Below, piece by piece: positions 34,780-43,162 of a DNA stretch of 63,032 nt; position 1 is the first letter of the stretch; each line of letters begins with the position of its first letter. A program made the translations under genes and the position numbers. Source of the DNA: Pseudomonadota bacterium (GTDB taxonomy: Bacteria; Pseudomonadota; Gammaproteobacteria; Burkholderiales; Burkholderiaceae_B); contig JAFAEO010000055.1 of the NCBI GenBank assembly GCA_023423975.1, forward strand, positions 1-63,032, given 5' to 3'. Under the pieces are notes generated by a model. It was given only the letters and a program-made list of their open reading frames with translations. It searched no databases and was not told where the DNA came from.

Positions 34780-36300
34780 TCATGCAGGTACCGGAATAAT
34801 GCCGATTTTTGCCTGCCACTCGCGCGGCCCCGTCTTGTGCACCGAAGTGCCACTTGAGTCAACGGCAACCGTCACCGGCATATCCTTCACGTCAAATTCG
34901 TAAATCGCTTCCATGCCCAGGTCTTCGAACCCGACCACTTTGGCACCGCGGATCGCTTTGGAGACCAGATAGGCCGATCCTCCCACTGCCATCAGATAGG
35001 CAGAGCGATGATTCTTGATTGAGTCGATGGCGACCGGACCACGTTCGGCTTTGCCGATCATCGCGATCAGGCCGGTTTTCTCCAGCATCATGTCAGTGAA
35101 CTTGTCCATGCGGGTAGCCGTCGTTGGACCTGCAGGCCCCACCACTTCATCGCGCACCGGATCCACGGGACCGACATAATAGATAACGCGATTGGTGAAA
35201 TCGACAGGCAGCGGTTCGCCTTTTGCCAGCATGTCCTGAATGCGCTTGTGTGCCGCGTCGCGGCCGGTGAGCATTTTACCGTTCAACAGCAGCGTCTGGC
35301 CGGGCTTCCAGCTGGCCACTTCTTCTTTGGTCAGTGTATCCAGGTTCACTTGCTTGGAGGCATTGTAATCAGGCGCCCAGTGAACATCAGGCCAGTCGGA
35401 CAGCGATGGCGGCGTCAGGTTTGCCACGCCCGATCCGTCCAGCACAAAATGCACATGGCGAGTCGCCGCGCAGTTGGGAATCATGGCGATGGGTTTAGAG
35501 GCCGCATGGGTCGGATAGGTATTGATCTTGATATCCAGCACCGTGGTCAGACCACCCAGGCCCTGCGCGCCAATGCCCAATGCATTCACTTTTTCATACA
35601 GTTCGATCCGCAGCTCTTCCAGTTTGTTTTGCGGGCCGCGGGCCAGAAGTTCGTACATGTCAATATCTTCCATCAGCGACTGCTTGGCCATCAGCATGGC
35701 TTTTTCAGCCGTACCGCCAACGCCGATGCCCAGCATGCCTGGCGGACACCAGCCCGCCCCCATGAGCGGCACAGTTTTCAAGACCCAATCGACGATGGAG
35801 TCGCTGGGGTTGAGCATGGCGAACTTGGATTTATTCTCGGAACCGCCTCCCTTGGAAGCGACCTGTACATCAACCGTATTGCCCGGCACCAGTTCCACAT
35901 GCAAAATACAGGGCGTGTTGTCCTTGGTATTTTTGCGCTCGAAAATCGGATCAGAAAGCACCGACGCACGCAGTTTGTTGTCCGGGTCCAGGTAACCGCG
36001 ACGTACCCCTTCATCACACGCTTCCTGCAAGGTACAGGACAGATCGAAACGCACGTCCATGCCCACTTTCAGGAATACATTCACAATGCCCGTATCCTGG
36101 CAGATAGGCCGCTTGCCCTCGGCGCACATACGCGAGTTGGTCAGAATCTGGGCAATTGCGTCTTTGGCTGCCGCACTTTGCTCGCGTTCATAAGCGCGGG
36201 CCAAATGCTGAATATAATCGGCCGGATGGTAGTAGCTGATGAACTGAATTGCGTCTGCAATAGACTGGATCAGATCATCTTGTTTGATTACAGTTGTCAT
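34780..36300 (-). CDS. fumA: Class I (iron-sulphur) fumarate hydratase
   Basis: A 506-residue oxygen-sensitive fumarase of the FumA/FumB type, interconverting fumarate and malate with a [4Fe-4S] cluster. The alpha-type N-terminal half carries GKRPICQDTGIVNVFLKVG and PNCAATRHVHFVLDG, both including likely cluster cysteines. The beta-type C-terminal half shows VYYVGP-like (IYYVGPVDPVRDEVVGPAGPTTATRMD over about 365-390) and MIGKAERGP. Both halves are fused in one chain, as in E. coli FumA. The symbol is by class, not proven orthology; a second, class II fumarase may exist elsewhere in the genome. Confidence 0.92.
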   Translation of the reverse strand: MTTVIKQDDLIQSIADAIQFISYYHPADYIQHLARAYEREQSAAAKDAIAQILTNSRMCAEGKRPICQDTGIVNVFLKVGMDVRFDLSCTLQEACDEGVRRGYLDPDNKLRASVLSDPIFERKNTKDNTPCILHVELVPGNTVDVQVASKGGGSENKSKFAMLNPSDSIVDWVLKTVPLMGAGWCPPGMLGIGVGGTAEKAMLMAKQSLMEDIDMYELLARGPQNKLEELRIELYEKVNALGIGAQGLGGLTTVLDIKINTYPTHAASKPIAMIPNCAATRHVHFVLDGSGVANLTPPSLSDWPDVHWAPDYNASKQVNLDTLTKEEVASWKPGQTLLLNGKMLTGRDAAHKRIQDMLAKGEPLPVDFTNRVIYYVGPVDPVRDEVVGPAGPTTATRMDKFTDMMLEKTGLIAMIGKAERGPVAIDSIKNHRSAYLMAVGGSAYLVSKAIRGAKVVGFEDLGMEAIYEFDVKDMPVTVAVDSSGTSVHKTGPREWQAKIGIIPVPA

Positions 36301-36325
36301 GATTGAATGTATTTGCTAGTAAAAA

Positions 36326-37093
36326 TTACCTGCCCTTCCAGACGGGAGGACGTTTTTCGGCGAAGGCAGTGGCGCCTTCCTTGGCATCTTCCGATGAAAA
36401 AATGTGGGCCATGCGAGGGTTTTGCAGGGCAAACATGTCGTCTGTGCGCCAGTCCTGGGACTCGGTCACGATCTGCTTGACCGTACGAACTGCCAGCGGG
36501 CCATTTGCAGCGATCTTCTCCGCCAATTTTAACGCAGCTTCCAGTGCAGTGCCGGGTTCTACCAGATCGTTGACCAAACCAAGAGCGTGCGCGCGTTTGG
36601 CAGCAATCATATCGCCAGTCAGCAGCGCTTCCATGGCAACGTGGTACGGCAGGCGGCGCGGCAGGCGCAACATGCCGCCCGATCCGGGAACCAGACCGCG
36701 CTTGACTTCAGGCAGCCCGAAACTGGCGTTGTCCGCAGCAACAATCAGGTCGCAGGCCAGGGCCAGCTCAAATCCACCGGCCAGGGCATAACCTTCAACA
36801 GCGGCAATCAGCGGTTTGGCTGGCGGCGCTTCAGCCAGCCCGCCCAGCCCACGCCCCGGGACCACCGCACGGCGCTGGGTGCGAGCAAATTCCTTCAGAT
36901 CCATGCCGGAGCAGAAGGTATTGCCTTCACCACGTAAAATACCGACGGTCAGATTGTCATCGGCATCAAGCCGATCCAGCGCATCGGCCAGTGCAAATGA
37001 AGTGTCGTAGGTGAGCGCATTACGCGCCTCGGGACGATTGATCGTCAGAATAAGGACGCGACCACGTATTTCAGACTTGATTAATTCAGACAT
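36326..37093 (-). CDS. Enoyl-CoA hydratase/isomerase family protein
   Basis: A 255-residue crotonase-fold enzyme. The oxyanion-hole segments are visible: NTFCSGMDLKEFAR near residue 60 and AAVEGYALAGGFELALACD near residue 100, the latter followed by the FGLPEVKRGLVPGSGGMLRLPR block with the usual catalytic Glu (LPEVKRG). Start ATG 37093 has a GGAG ribosome binding site. It is upstream of and co-directional with the fumarase (25 bp gap), so the two may share a transcript. Exact substrate (short-chain enoyl-CoA in fatty or aromatic acid breakdown) is not deducible. Confidence 0.88.
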   Translation of the reverse strand: MSELIKSEIRGRVLILTINRPEARNALTYDTSFALADALDRLDADDNLTVGILRGEGNTFCSGMDLKEFARTQRRAVVPGRGLGGLAEAPPAKPLIAAVEGYALAGGFELALACDLIVAADNASFGLPEVKRGLVPGSGGMLRLPRRLPYHVAMEALLTGDMIAAKRAHALGLVNDLVEPGTALEAALKLAEKIAANGPLAVRTVKQIVTESQDWRTDDMFALQNPRMAHIFSSEDAKEGATAFAEKRPPVWKGR

Positions 37094-37252
37094 GAGATCT
37101 CCAGACTGCCATTTTCGGGATACCAGAACTTTAAATCATTCCGCGCGCAAAATCCGCCCATATGGTTGCCATCTCGCAAGAAACAGCCGAATACCGCAGC
37201 AAATCCGTTAAAATCGGCGATTCAGCTTTTTCTAATTATCTTGAGTCCGTCC

Positions 37253-38155
37253 ATGCTAACTTTTCAGCAGATTATCCTGAAACTCCAGGAATACTGGGAT
37301 ACCCAAGGTTGCGCCCTGCTGCAGCCCTACGATATGGAAGTGGGAGCCGGTACATCGCACACTGCCACGTTTCTGCGCGCCATCGGGCCCGAGCCGTGGC
37401 ATGCTGCCTATGTGCAGCCGTCGCGCCGCCCCAAGGATGGTCGCTATGGCGAAAACCCGAACCGTCTGCAGCATTATTATCAATACCAGGTCGTCCTCAA
37501 GCCGGCGCCGCCGGATATCCTGGATCTGTACATCGGCTCTCTGAAGGCGCTGGGCATCAACCCCCAGGAACACGATATCCGCTTCGTGGAAGATGATTGG
37601 GAGAATCCCACACTCGGCGCCTGGGGGCTGGGCTGGGAAGTCTGGCTCAACGGCATGGAAGTGACCCAGTTTACCTATTTCCAACAGGTAGGTGGTCTGG
37701 ACTGCCCTGCTACCCTGGGTGAAATTACCTACGGCCTGGAACGGCTGGCCATGTATCTGCAAGATGTACAAAGCGTTTACGACCTGGTCTGGACCGAGAG
37801 GCCCAATGGTGAACAAGTGCTGTATCGCGATGTGTTCCACCAGAACGAAGTGGAACAATCCACCTACAATTTTGAATATGCCAATACAGATATGTTGTTT
37901 GCGCATTTTAACGACTATGAAAAGGAAGCCGCCCGTCTGGTCGAGATTCCGCTGGCTCTGCCCGCCTACGAATCGGTCCTGAAGGCCGCCCACACATTCA
38001 ATATGCTGGACGCGCGCGGCGCCATCAGCGTTACGGAACGCGCTGCCTATATCGGCCGTATCCGCAATTTGTCGCGCAAGGTCGCCCAGGCTTACTATGA
38101 TTCACGCGAGCAACTCGGCTTCCCCATGCTCAAGAATAACAAGGCAGTATCATGA
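37253..38155 (+). CDS. glyQ: Glycyl-tRNA synthetase alpha subunit
   Basis: A 300-residue catalytic subunit of the bacterial alpha2beta2 glycyl-tRNA synthetase. The start MLTFQQIILKLQEYWDTQGC and the blocks QPYDMEVGAGTSHTATFLR, YVQPSRRPKDGRYGENPNRL and GWEVWLNGMEVTQFTYFQQ are characteristic. An earlier in-frame start would add 29 residues without similarity to the family, so I use the ATG at 37253. Divergent from the enoyl-CoA hydratase gene; overlaps glyS by 4 bp. Confidence 0.96.
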   Translation: MLTFQQIILKLQEYWDTQGCALLQPYDMEVGAGTSHTATFLRAIGPEPWHAAYVQPSRRPKDGRYGENPNRLQHYYQYQVVLKPAPPDILDLYIGSLKALGINPQEHDIRFVEDDWENPTLGAWGLGWEVWLNGMEVTQFTYFQQVGGLDCPATLGEITYGLERLAMYLQDVQSVYDLVWTERPNGEQVLYRDVFHQNEVEQSTYNFEYANTDMLFAHFNDYEKEAARLVEIPLALPAYESVLKAAHTFNMLDARGAISVTERAAYIGRIRNLSRKVAQAYYDSREQLGFPMLKNNKAVS

Positions 38156-40287
38156 ATTCGCCCTTACTTGTTGAACTGTTTACCGAAGAATTGCCACCGC
38201 GGGCCCTGCAAAAGCTCGGCCAGGTGTTCGCCGACAGCCTCGCACAGGCCCTGGCCAAGCAGCATCTGCTGGGCCCCGACAACGTGACCCAATGCTATGC
38301 AACACCCCGCCGGCTGGCAGCGCAGTTAAGCAGCGTACTGGCAGTGGCTGCCGACCAGCCGTTTTCCGAAAAGCTCATGCCCGTCAAGGTGGGTCTGGAT
38401 GCAAATGGCCAGGCCACGCCCGCCCTGCAGAAAAAGCTGGCGGCAAAGAATCTGTCCCACCTGACACCGGCAGAGCTTGCCCGCGAATCCGATGGCAAGC
38501 AGGAATACCTGGTTGCCCATGGCACCGCTGCCGGTGCGCAATTGCAAAACGTGCTGCAGGCTGCTATTGAATCAGCATTGGCCGACCTGCCCATTCCCAA
38601 GATGATGCGTTATCAATTGGCCGACGGCCAGACCAGCGTACGCTTTGTGCGGCCGGTCCATGGCCTGGTCGTCCTGCACGGCAGCACGGTTTTGCCCGTC
38701 ACTATTCTGGGGATCGAAGCCGGCAATAGTACCCACGGCCACCGCTTCATGAGCGAAGGCCCCATCACGCTGGCTCATGCCGATGACTATGTCGCGACGC
38801 TGGCCGACAAGGGCCGTGTCATTGCCTCTTTCGAAGCGCGCCGCGCCGCCATCCGACAGCAACTTGATGCATCTGCAAAAACATTGGGCGCTTCGCTGGG
38901 TGACGAAGCAGAGGTAACGCCGCTACTGGATGAGGTTACTGCCTTGGTGGAACACCCGACCGTTTATGTCGGGCAGTTCGATGAGAAGTTTCTGGCCGTG
39001 CCGCAGGAATGCCTGATTCTGACCATGCGTCTGAACCAGAAGTATTTTCCGTTGTTCGATCCGGCCAGTGGCAAGCTGATTCACAAATTCCTGATCGTCA
39101 GTAATATGCAGGTGGACGATCCGCATCATATTGTCCAGGGCAACGAACGGGTGATCCGCCCGCGCCTGGCCGATGCCGAGTTCTTTTTCGAGACCGACAG
39201 AAAGCTGCCGCTGGCCTCGCGGGTCGCGCAACTGGAAAATATCGTCTATCACAACAAGCTCGGTTCGCAGCATGACCGTATTGAACGCCTGCGCCGCATC
39301 AGCTCGCGCCTTGCCGAAGACCTGAACGCCAATGTCGCCCTGGCCGACCGCGCAGCGCAACTTGCCAAGGCCGACCTGACCTCGAATATGGTTGGCGAGT
39401 TCCCCGAGCTGCAAGGTATCATGGGCGGCTACTACGCCCAGGCCGATGGCGAGCCCCCCGAAGTGGTCCAGGCGCTCAACGGCCAGTACCGCACACGTTT
39501 TGATACCCCCATCAACGACGATAACCTGATATCAGCCGTCCTGTTCATTGCCGAGCGCATTGAAACATTGGTTGGCATCTGGGGCATCGGGCTGCAGCCT
39601 TCCGGCGAACGCGACCCGTTCGGACTGCGCCGCGCGGCGCTGGGCATTATCAGTGCCGTCGAACAATTGGCGGCCGGCGGCTATCTGGCCACCACAGCAG
39701 CGAACCCGACACGTTTTAATATGCCTGCATTGCTGGTGTTTGCCATGAGCACCTTCAACCCCGGCACACTGCATTCGGACACGGCAGACGAAGTGCTGAC
39801 CTATATCTATGAACGATATCGCAACCAGCTCAGTGGTGACTACGCCAAATCGGTGGTGGACGCGGTAATCGCCGTGCAGCCTGCACTGCAGGAAGTAGCC
39901 GCAAGGATCAAGGCTGTAACGGCGTTCGCCCAGTTACCGGAAGCAGAAAGCCTGGCTGCCGCCAACAAGCGAATCGGCAATCTGCTGAAGAAAACCGACG
40001 GCAGTCTGCCTGCCATTGATCCGTCCCTTTTCACCGAACCGGCCGAAAAGACCCTGTACGATGCATTGCAGGGGATCGAAGCAACGGCACGTGCTGACGC
40101 TGCCCAGGGGCATTTTGAGAAAAGCCTGGCTGCCGTGGCGCAAACCCGCAGCGCCGTAGACGATTTCTTTACTCATGTGATGGTAATGGCCGATGACCCG
40201 GCCGTTCGCAATAATCGACTGGCCTTGCTGTCGCAATTGCACGCCACCATGAATCTGGTGGCCGATATTTCAAGGTTGGCCCAATGA
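38152..40287 (+). CDS. glyS: Glycyl-tRNA synthetase beta subunit
   Basis: A 711-residue tRNA-binding subunit. It begins LLVELFTEELPPRAL and includes MRYQLADGQTSVRFVRPVHG, VYVGQFDEKFLAVPQECLI, and MVGEFPELQGIMGGYYA; the C-terminal HD-like and anticodon-binding region ends KSLAAVAQTRSAVDDFFTHVMVM. Full length. It overlaps glyQ at its start and gmhB at its end (4 bp each), forming a tight operon that continues through plsC. Confidence 0.96.
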   Translation: MNSPLLVELFTEELPPRALQKLGQVFADSLAQALAKQHLLGPDNVTQCYATPRRLAAQLSSVLAVAADQPFSEKLMPVKVGLDANGQATPALQKKLAAKNLSHLTPAELARESDGKQEYLVAHGTAAGAQLQNVLQAAIESALADLPIPKMMRYQLADGQTSVRFVRPVHGLVVLHGSTVLPVTILGIEAGNSTHGHRFMSEGPITLAHADDYVATLADKGRVIASFEARRAAIRQQLDASAKTLGASLGDEAEVTPLLDEVTALVEHPTVYVGQFDEKFLAVPQECLILTMRLNQKYFPLFDPASGKLIHKFLIVSNMQVDDPHHIVQGNERVIRPRLADAEFFFETDRKLPLASRVAQLENIVYHNKLGSQHDRIERLRRISSRLAEDLNANVALADRAAQLAKADLTSNMVGEFPELQGIMGGYYAQADGEPPEVVQALNGQYRTRFDTPINDDNLISAVLFIAERIETLVGIWGIGLQPSGERDPFGLRRAALGIISAVEQLAAGGYLATTAANPTRFNMPALLVFAMSTFNPGTLHSDTADEVLTYIYERYRNQLSGDYAKSVVDAVIAVQPALQEVAARIKAVTAFAQLPEAESLAAANKRIGNLLKKTDGSLPAIDPSLFTEPAEKTLYDALQGIEATARADAAQGHFEKSLAAVAQTRSAVDDFFTHVMVMADDPAVRNNRLALLSQLHATMNLVADISRLAQ

Positions 40288-40823
40288 AGCTGGCCATTCT
40301 TGATCGCGACGGCGTCATCAACGAAGATCGGCCTGACTTTATTAAGTCTGCAGACGAATGGGTAGCCCTGCCCGGCAGTCTTGAAGCCATTGCCCGCCTT
40401 AGCCGCGCCGGCTGGAAAGTGGTTGTGGCCACCAATCAGTCCGGCCTGGGACGCGGGTTATTCACGCCCGATGACCTGACTGCCATTCACCAGAAAATGC
40501 ACCAGCAACTGGCTGCGCTGGGTGGCCACATTGACGCCATTTTCATGTGTCCACACCTGCCGGACGCCGGCTGCAGCTGCCGCAAGCCGCTGCCCGGCAT
40601 GTTCCTGGACATACTCAAACGCTACGACGCACCTGCCCGCGACGTGTTGTGTGTCGGCGACTCCCTCAGGGATATCACTGCTGCCCATGTGGCTGGCTGC
40701 AAGACCTGGTTGGTGGAAACCGGCAACGGACAGAAGACCCGCAACGACCCCGCTCTGCCCGAATCTGTACAAATCAGGCCGACCCTGGCCGATGTGGTCG
40801 AAAGCTGGCTTATGGAATCCTGA
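40284..40823 (+). CDS. gmhB: D-glycero-beta-D-manno-heptose-1,7-bisphosphate 7-phosphatase
   Basis: A 179-residue HAD-superfamily phosphatase for ADP-heptose synthesis in the LPS core pathway. Motif I is LAILDRDGVINEDRPDFIKS, motif II VVVATNQSGLGRGLF, and the GmhB zinc loop is CPHLPDAGCSCRKPLPGM with Cys-His-Cys-Cys ligands; motif IV is CVGDSLRDITAA. Overlaps glyS by 4 bp and precedes plsC by 2 bp. Confidence 0.93.
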   Translation: MKLAILDRDGVINEDRPDFIKSADEWVALPGSLEAIARLSRAGWKVVVATNQSGLGRGLFTPDDLTAIHQKMHQQLAALGGHIDAIFMCPHLPDAGCSCRKPLPGMFLDILKRYDAPARDVLCVGDSLRDITAAHVAGCKTWLVETGNGQKTRNDPALPESVQIRPTLADVVESWLMES

Positions 40824-40825
40824 TC

Positions 40826-41560
40826 ATGCTCTTTCTGCGCTCTGTTCTTTTTCTGCTTTTTCAGGCAATCACCGTTGTGCCCTGGGCTATGGGCTGCATG
40901 CTGGTATTGCCGCTCCCCTTTATCTGGCGCTATCGCTATACCGCAGGCTGGCCACGTATGGTGATATGGGCCGCCAAAATATTTGTCGGAATTCGCTACG
41001 AACTCAAGGGGCTGCATCATATTCCCGATGCGCCGGTTATCTATCTGAGCAAACATCAGTCTACCTACGAGACCATGTTTTTTGCCTGGTTTCTGCGCCG
41101 ACCAGCATGCTTCGTCTATAAAAAGGAACTCAATTACATTCCTTTCTTTGGTTGGGGTCTGGCCAGTTTGCGCAATATTGCGATCAATCGGCAAAAAGGG
41201 AAAAACGCCATGCAGCAGGTCATGGAAATTGGCACGCAACGCCTGGCCGAAGGCCGTTCCCCGGTGCTCTTTCCCGAAGGAACGCGCATCCCGCCGGGTC
41301 ATGCAGGCACCTACAAGCTGGGCGGCACGCGACTGGCCGTCCATGCCAACACGCCAATCATTCCGGTTGCGCATAATGCCGGGGAATGCTGGCCTAAAAA
41401 ACCGTTTACCAAAAAACCGGGGCTGGTCACCATTTCATTTGGCCCACCGATTGAACCGGCAGGCAGGACACCCGACGAAGTCATGAAAGAAGTTCGCGAC
41501 TGGATCGAGGGTGAAATGCGTGTGCTCAATCCCGAACGCTATCATGACGTCGCAGTCTGA
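40826..41560 (+). CDS. plsC: 1-acyl-sn-glycerol-3-phosphate acyltransferase
   Basis: A 244-residue membrane acyltransferase making phosphatidic acid. An N-terminal hydrophobic segment (about residues 3-35) is followed by the acyltransferase blocks: IYLSKHQSTYETMFF (motif I, here H-x4-E rather than the canonical H-x4-D), GWGLASLRNIAINRQKGKNAM, and VLFPEGTRIPPGHAGTYKLG. I start at the ATG at 40826, two bases after the gmhB stop; the longer frame runs through gmhB in another register. Overlaps the next gene by 17 bp. Confidence 0.9.
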   Translation: MLFLRSVLFLLFQAITVVPWAMGCMLVLPLPFIWRYRYTAGWPRMVIWAAKIFVGIRYELKGLHHIPDAPVIYLSKHQSTYETMFFAWFLRRPACFVYKKELNYIPFFGWGLASLRNIAINRQKGKNAMQQVMEIGTQRLAEGRSPVLFPEGTRIPPGHAGTYKLGGTRLAVHANTPIIPVAHNAGECWPKKPFTKKPGLVTISFGPPIEPAGRTPDEVMKEVRDWIEGEMRVLNPERYHDVAV

Positions 41561-42344
41561 ACTGTTCCGTACACCTGGCCCGGGCCTGCCCGATGGCGCA
41601 CGTCTGCGCACCGTGGCAACCGTGCACGGGCTCATTACCTTTACCCTGGCGCGCAGCAGACGCCGCAGTATAGGCTTTGTGATCGGCAGCGAAGGGTTGC
41701 GAGTGACGGCGCCCTATTGGGTCTCACTCAAACAGATTGACGAGGCGGTGCTGGAAAAAGCCGAGTGGATTCAGAAAAAACTGGACTTCTGGCGCCAGCG
41801 CAATGAGACCGCCGACCAGGCTCAACAGTCCTGGCTGGCCTGCACGCAACTGCCGTATCTGGGCGCGACTATTTCAATTGACATTGATACGGGCGCGCGC
41901 CAGGCACGCTTTGATGGCGATCACTTTGCCCCCCAGCTCCAGGATACGCTTTGGCTTGCCTTGCCGGCCGATGCCAGTGCAGAACAGCGACGCGCCGCCG
42001 CAGCACACTGGCTGCAAACGCAGGCGCAACAATATTTTGATCAGCGCATCCACGCACTTGCGAATGATGCCGGCCTGCGGTTCCAAGCCTGGCGGCTGTC
42101 GCGCGCCCGCGCCCGCTGGGGCTCATGCAATAGCAGCGGGAGCATTCGCCTTAACTGGCGGCTGATCCACTTCACGCCGGATATTATTGACTATGTTATC
42201 GCGCATGAACTTGCCCATTTGAAGCAAATGAACCACAGCGCGCGGTTCTGGCATCAAGTCGGCATCATCCTGCCGGGCTACGAAGCGGCCATGCAGAAAC
42301 TGAAAACAACCGATATGTCTGCCCTGCCCGCCCTGCAAGCCTGA
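41544..42344 (+). CDS. YgjP/DUF45-type metallopeptidase (M48-like)
   Basis: A 266-residue protein with a WSS-type zinc peptidase domain. The metal-binding motif is VIAHELAHLKQMNHSARFW near residue 217, giving HExxH plus a downstream His. Typical DUF45 blocks precede it: RSRRRSIGFVIGSEGLRVTAP near residue 40 and SRARARWGSCNSSGSIRLNW near residue 190. The ATG at 41544 overlaps the end of plsC and is preferred to the one 11 codons earlier. No substrate is known for this family in betaproteobacteria; the position after plsC is conserved in Bordetella-type genomes as far as I recall. Confidence 0.85.
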   Translation: MTSQSELFRTPGPGLPDGARLRTVATVHGLITFTLARSRRRSIGFVIGSEGLRVTAPYWVSLKQIDEAVLEKAEWIQKKLDFWRQRNETADQAQQSWLACTQLPYLGATISIDIDTGARQARFDGDHFAPQLQDTLWLALPADASAEQRRAAAAHWLQTQAQQYFDQRIHALANDAGLRFQAWRLSRARARWGSCNSSGSIRLNWRLIHFTPDIIDYVIAHELAHLKQMNHSARFWHQVGIILPGYEAAMQKLKTTDMSALPALQA

Positions 42345-42681
42345 CGCCAACCCGATGGCCGCCCGATCTTCAATAACAAGTTAACAGGGCAAACGCACCC
42401 AACCCCTTTGCTGTCCAGCAGCGCAACTCCCGCATAATCACTTGAACCGGCAATGATTTGAACCGGCCATTGCATGCGATGCACTGCCTGTTTTTTGCCA
42501 TTGAAGTCGCAACGATGCACCATCAGCGAACTCCGCCATATGACAGTTGCAAAACCATCGGCGCCGGCGCGCAAACAACCATCCAAACTTACCGGCGGGC
42601 CGGCTGTGCGCACAACGATCGTGTATGATAGAAACTCGCGTCCGCAGGACGCAAACACATCATCTTTATTACGAGGACAAC
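42345..42681. other. Intergenic region upstream of gloA
   Basis: No gene seen. A perfect 6-bp hairpin GCGTCC-GCA-GGACGC lies at 42638-42652, just after a TATGAT at 42624-42629 that could be the gloA -10 box. The hairpin would then be in the 5' end of the gloA mRNA. Confidence 0.5.
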
Positions 42682-43095
42682 ATGCAATTTCTACACACCA
42701 TGTTACGCGTCGGCGACCTGGAACGATCCATTGAATTCTATACAAATGTTATCGGTATGAAACTGCTGCGACGCTCGGAAAATCCCGAATACAAATACAG
42801 CCTGGCCTTCCTGGGTTTTGAAGCCAACCCCCATCAGGCCGAACTGGAACTGACCTATAACCATGGCGTTTCCGAATACGATATGGGCGATGCCTATGGC
42901 CACATTGCAATCGGCGTACCCGATGCCTATGCCGCCTGTGAGGCCGTCAAACAGGCCGGCGGCAATGTCACGCGCGAAGCCGGACCGGTCAAGGGCGGCA
43001 CAACGGTTATTGCGTTTGTGCAGGATCCTGATGGATACAAAATCGAATTGATCGAGAGAAAAGATTTAACTGCTGCCGGCACCGGCCTGCGTTGA
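42682..43095 (+). CDS. gloA: Lactoylglutathione lyase (glyoxalase I)
   Basis: A 137-residue metalloenzyme of the VOC superfamily that converts the methylglyoxal-glutathione hemithioacetal to S-lactoylglutathione. It matches proteobacterial GloA throughout: QFLHTMLRVGDLERSIEFYT with the first metal His, LAFLGFEANPHQAELELTYN with a metal Glu, YGHIAIGVPDAYAACEAVK with the second His, and FVQDPDGYKIELIERK with the last Glu. An AGGACAAC precedes the ATG at 42682; earlier in-frame starts are ignored. Confidence 0.96.
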   Translation: MQFLHTMLRVGDLERSIEFYTNVIGMKLLRRSENPEYKYSLAFLGFEANPHQAELELTYNHGVSEYDMGDAYGHIAIGVPDAYAACEAVKQAGGNVTREAGPVKGGTTVIAFVQDPDGYKIELIERKDLTAAGTGLR

Positions 43096-43162
43096 ATTCA
43101 GCCGTTTATCACATATAGCATAACGGCTGCCCGCCGTTGAGTCCGTCCGAGGAATCGCCTAC

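Noticed and set aside
35248..36306. Plus-strand open frame of 352 codons across the fumarase gene
   Set aside because: Antisense to a clear class I fumarase; no motifs of its own.
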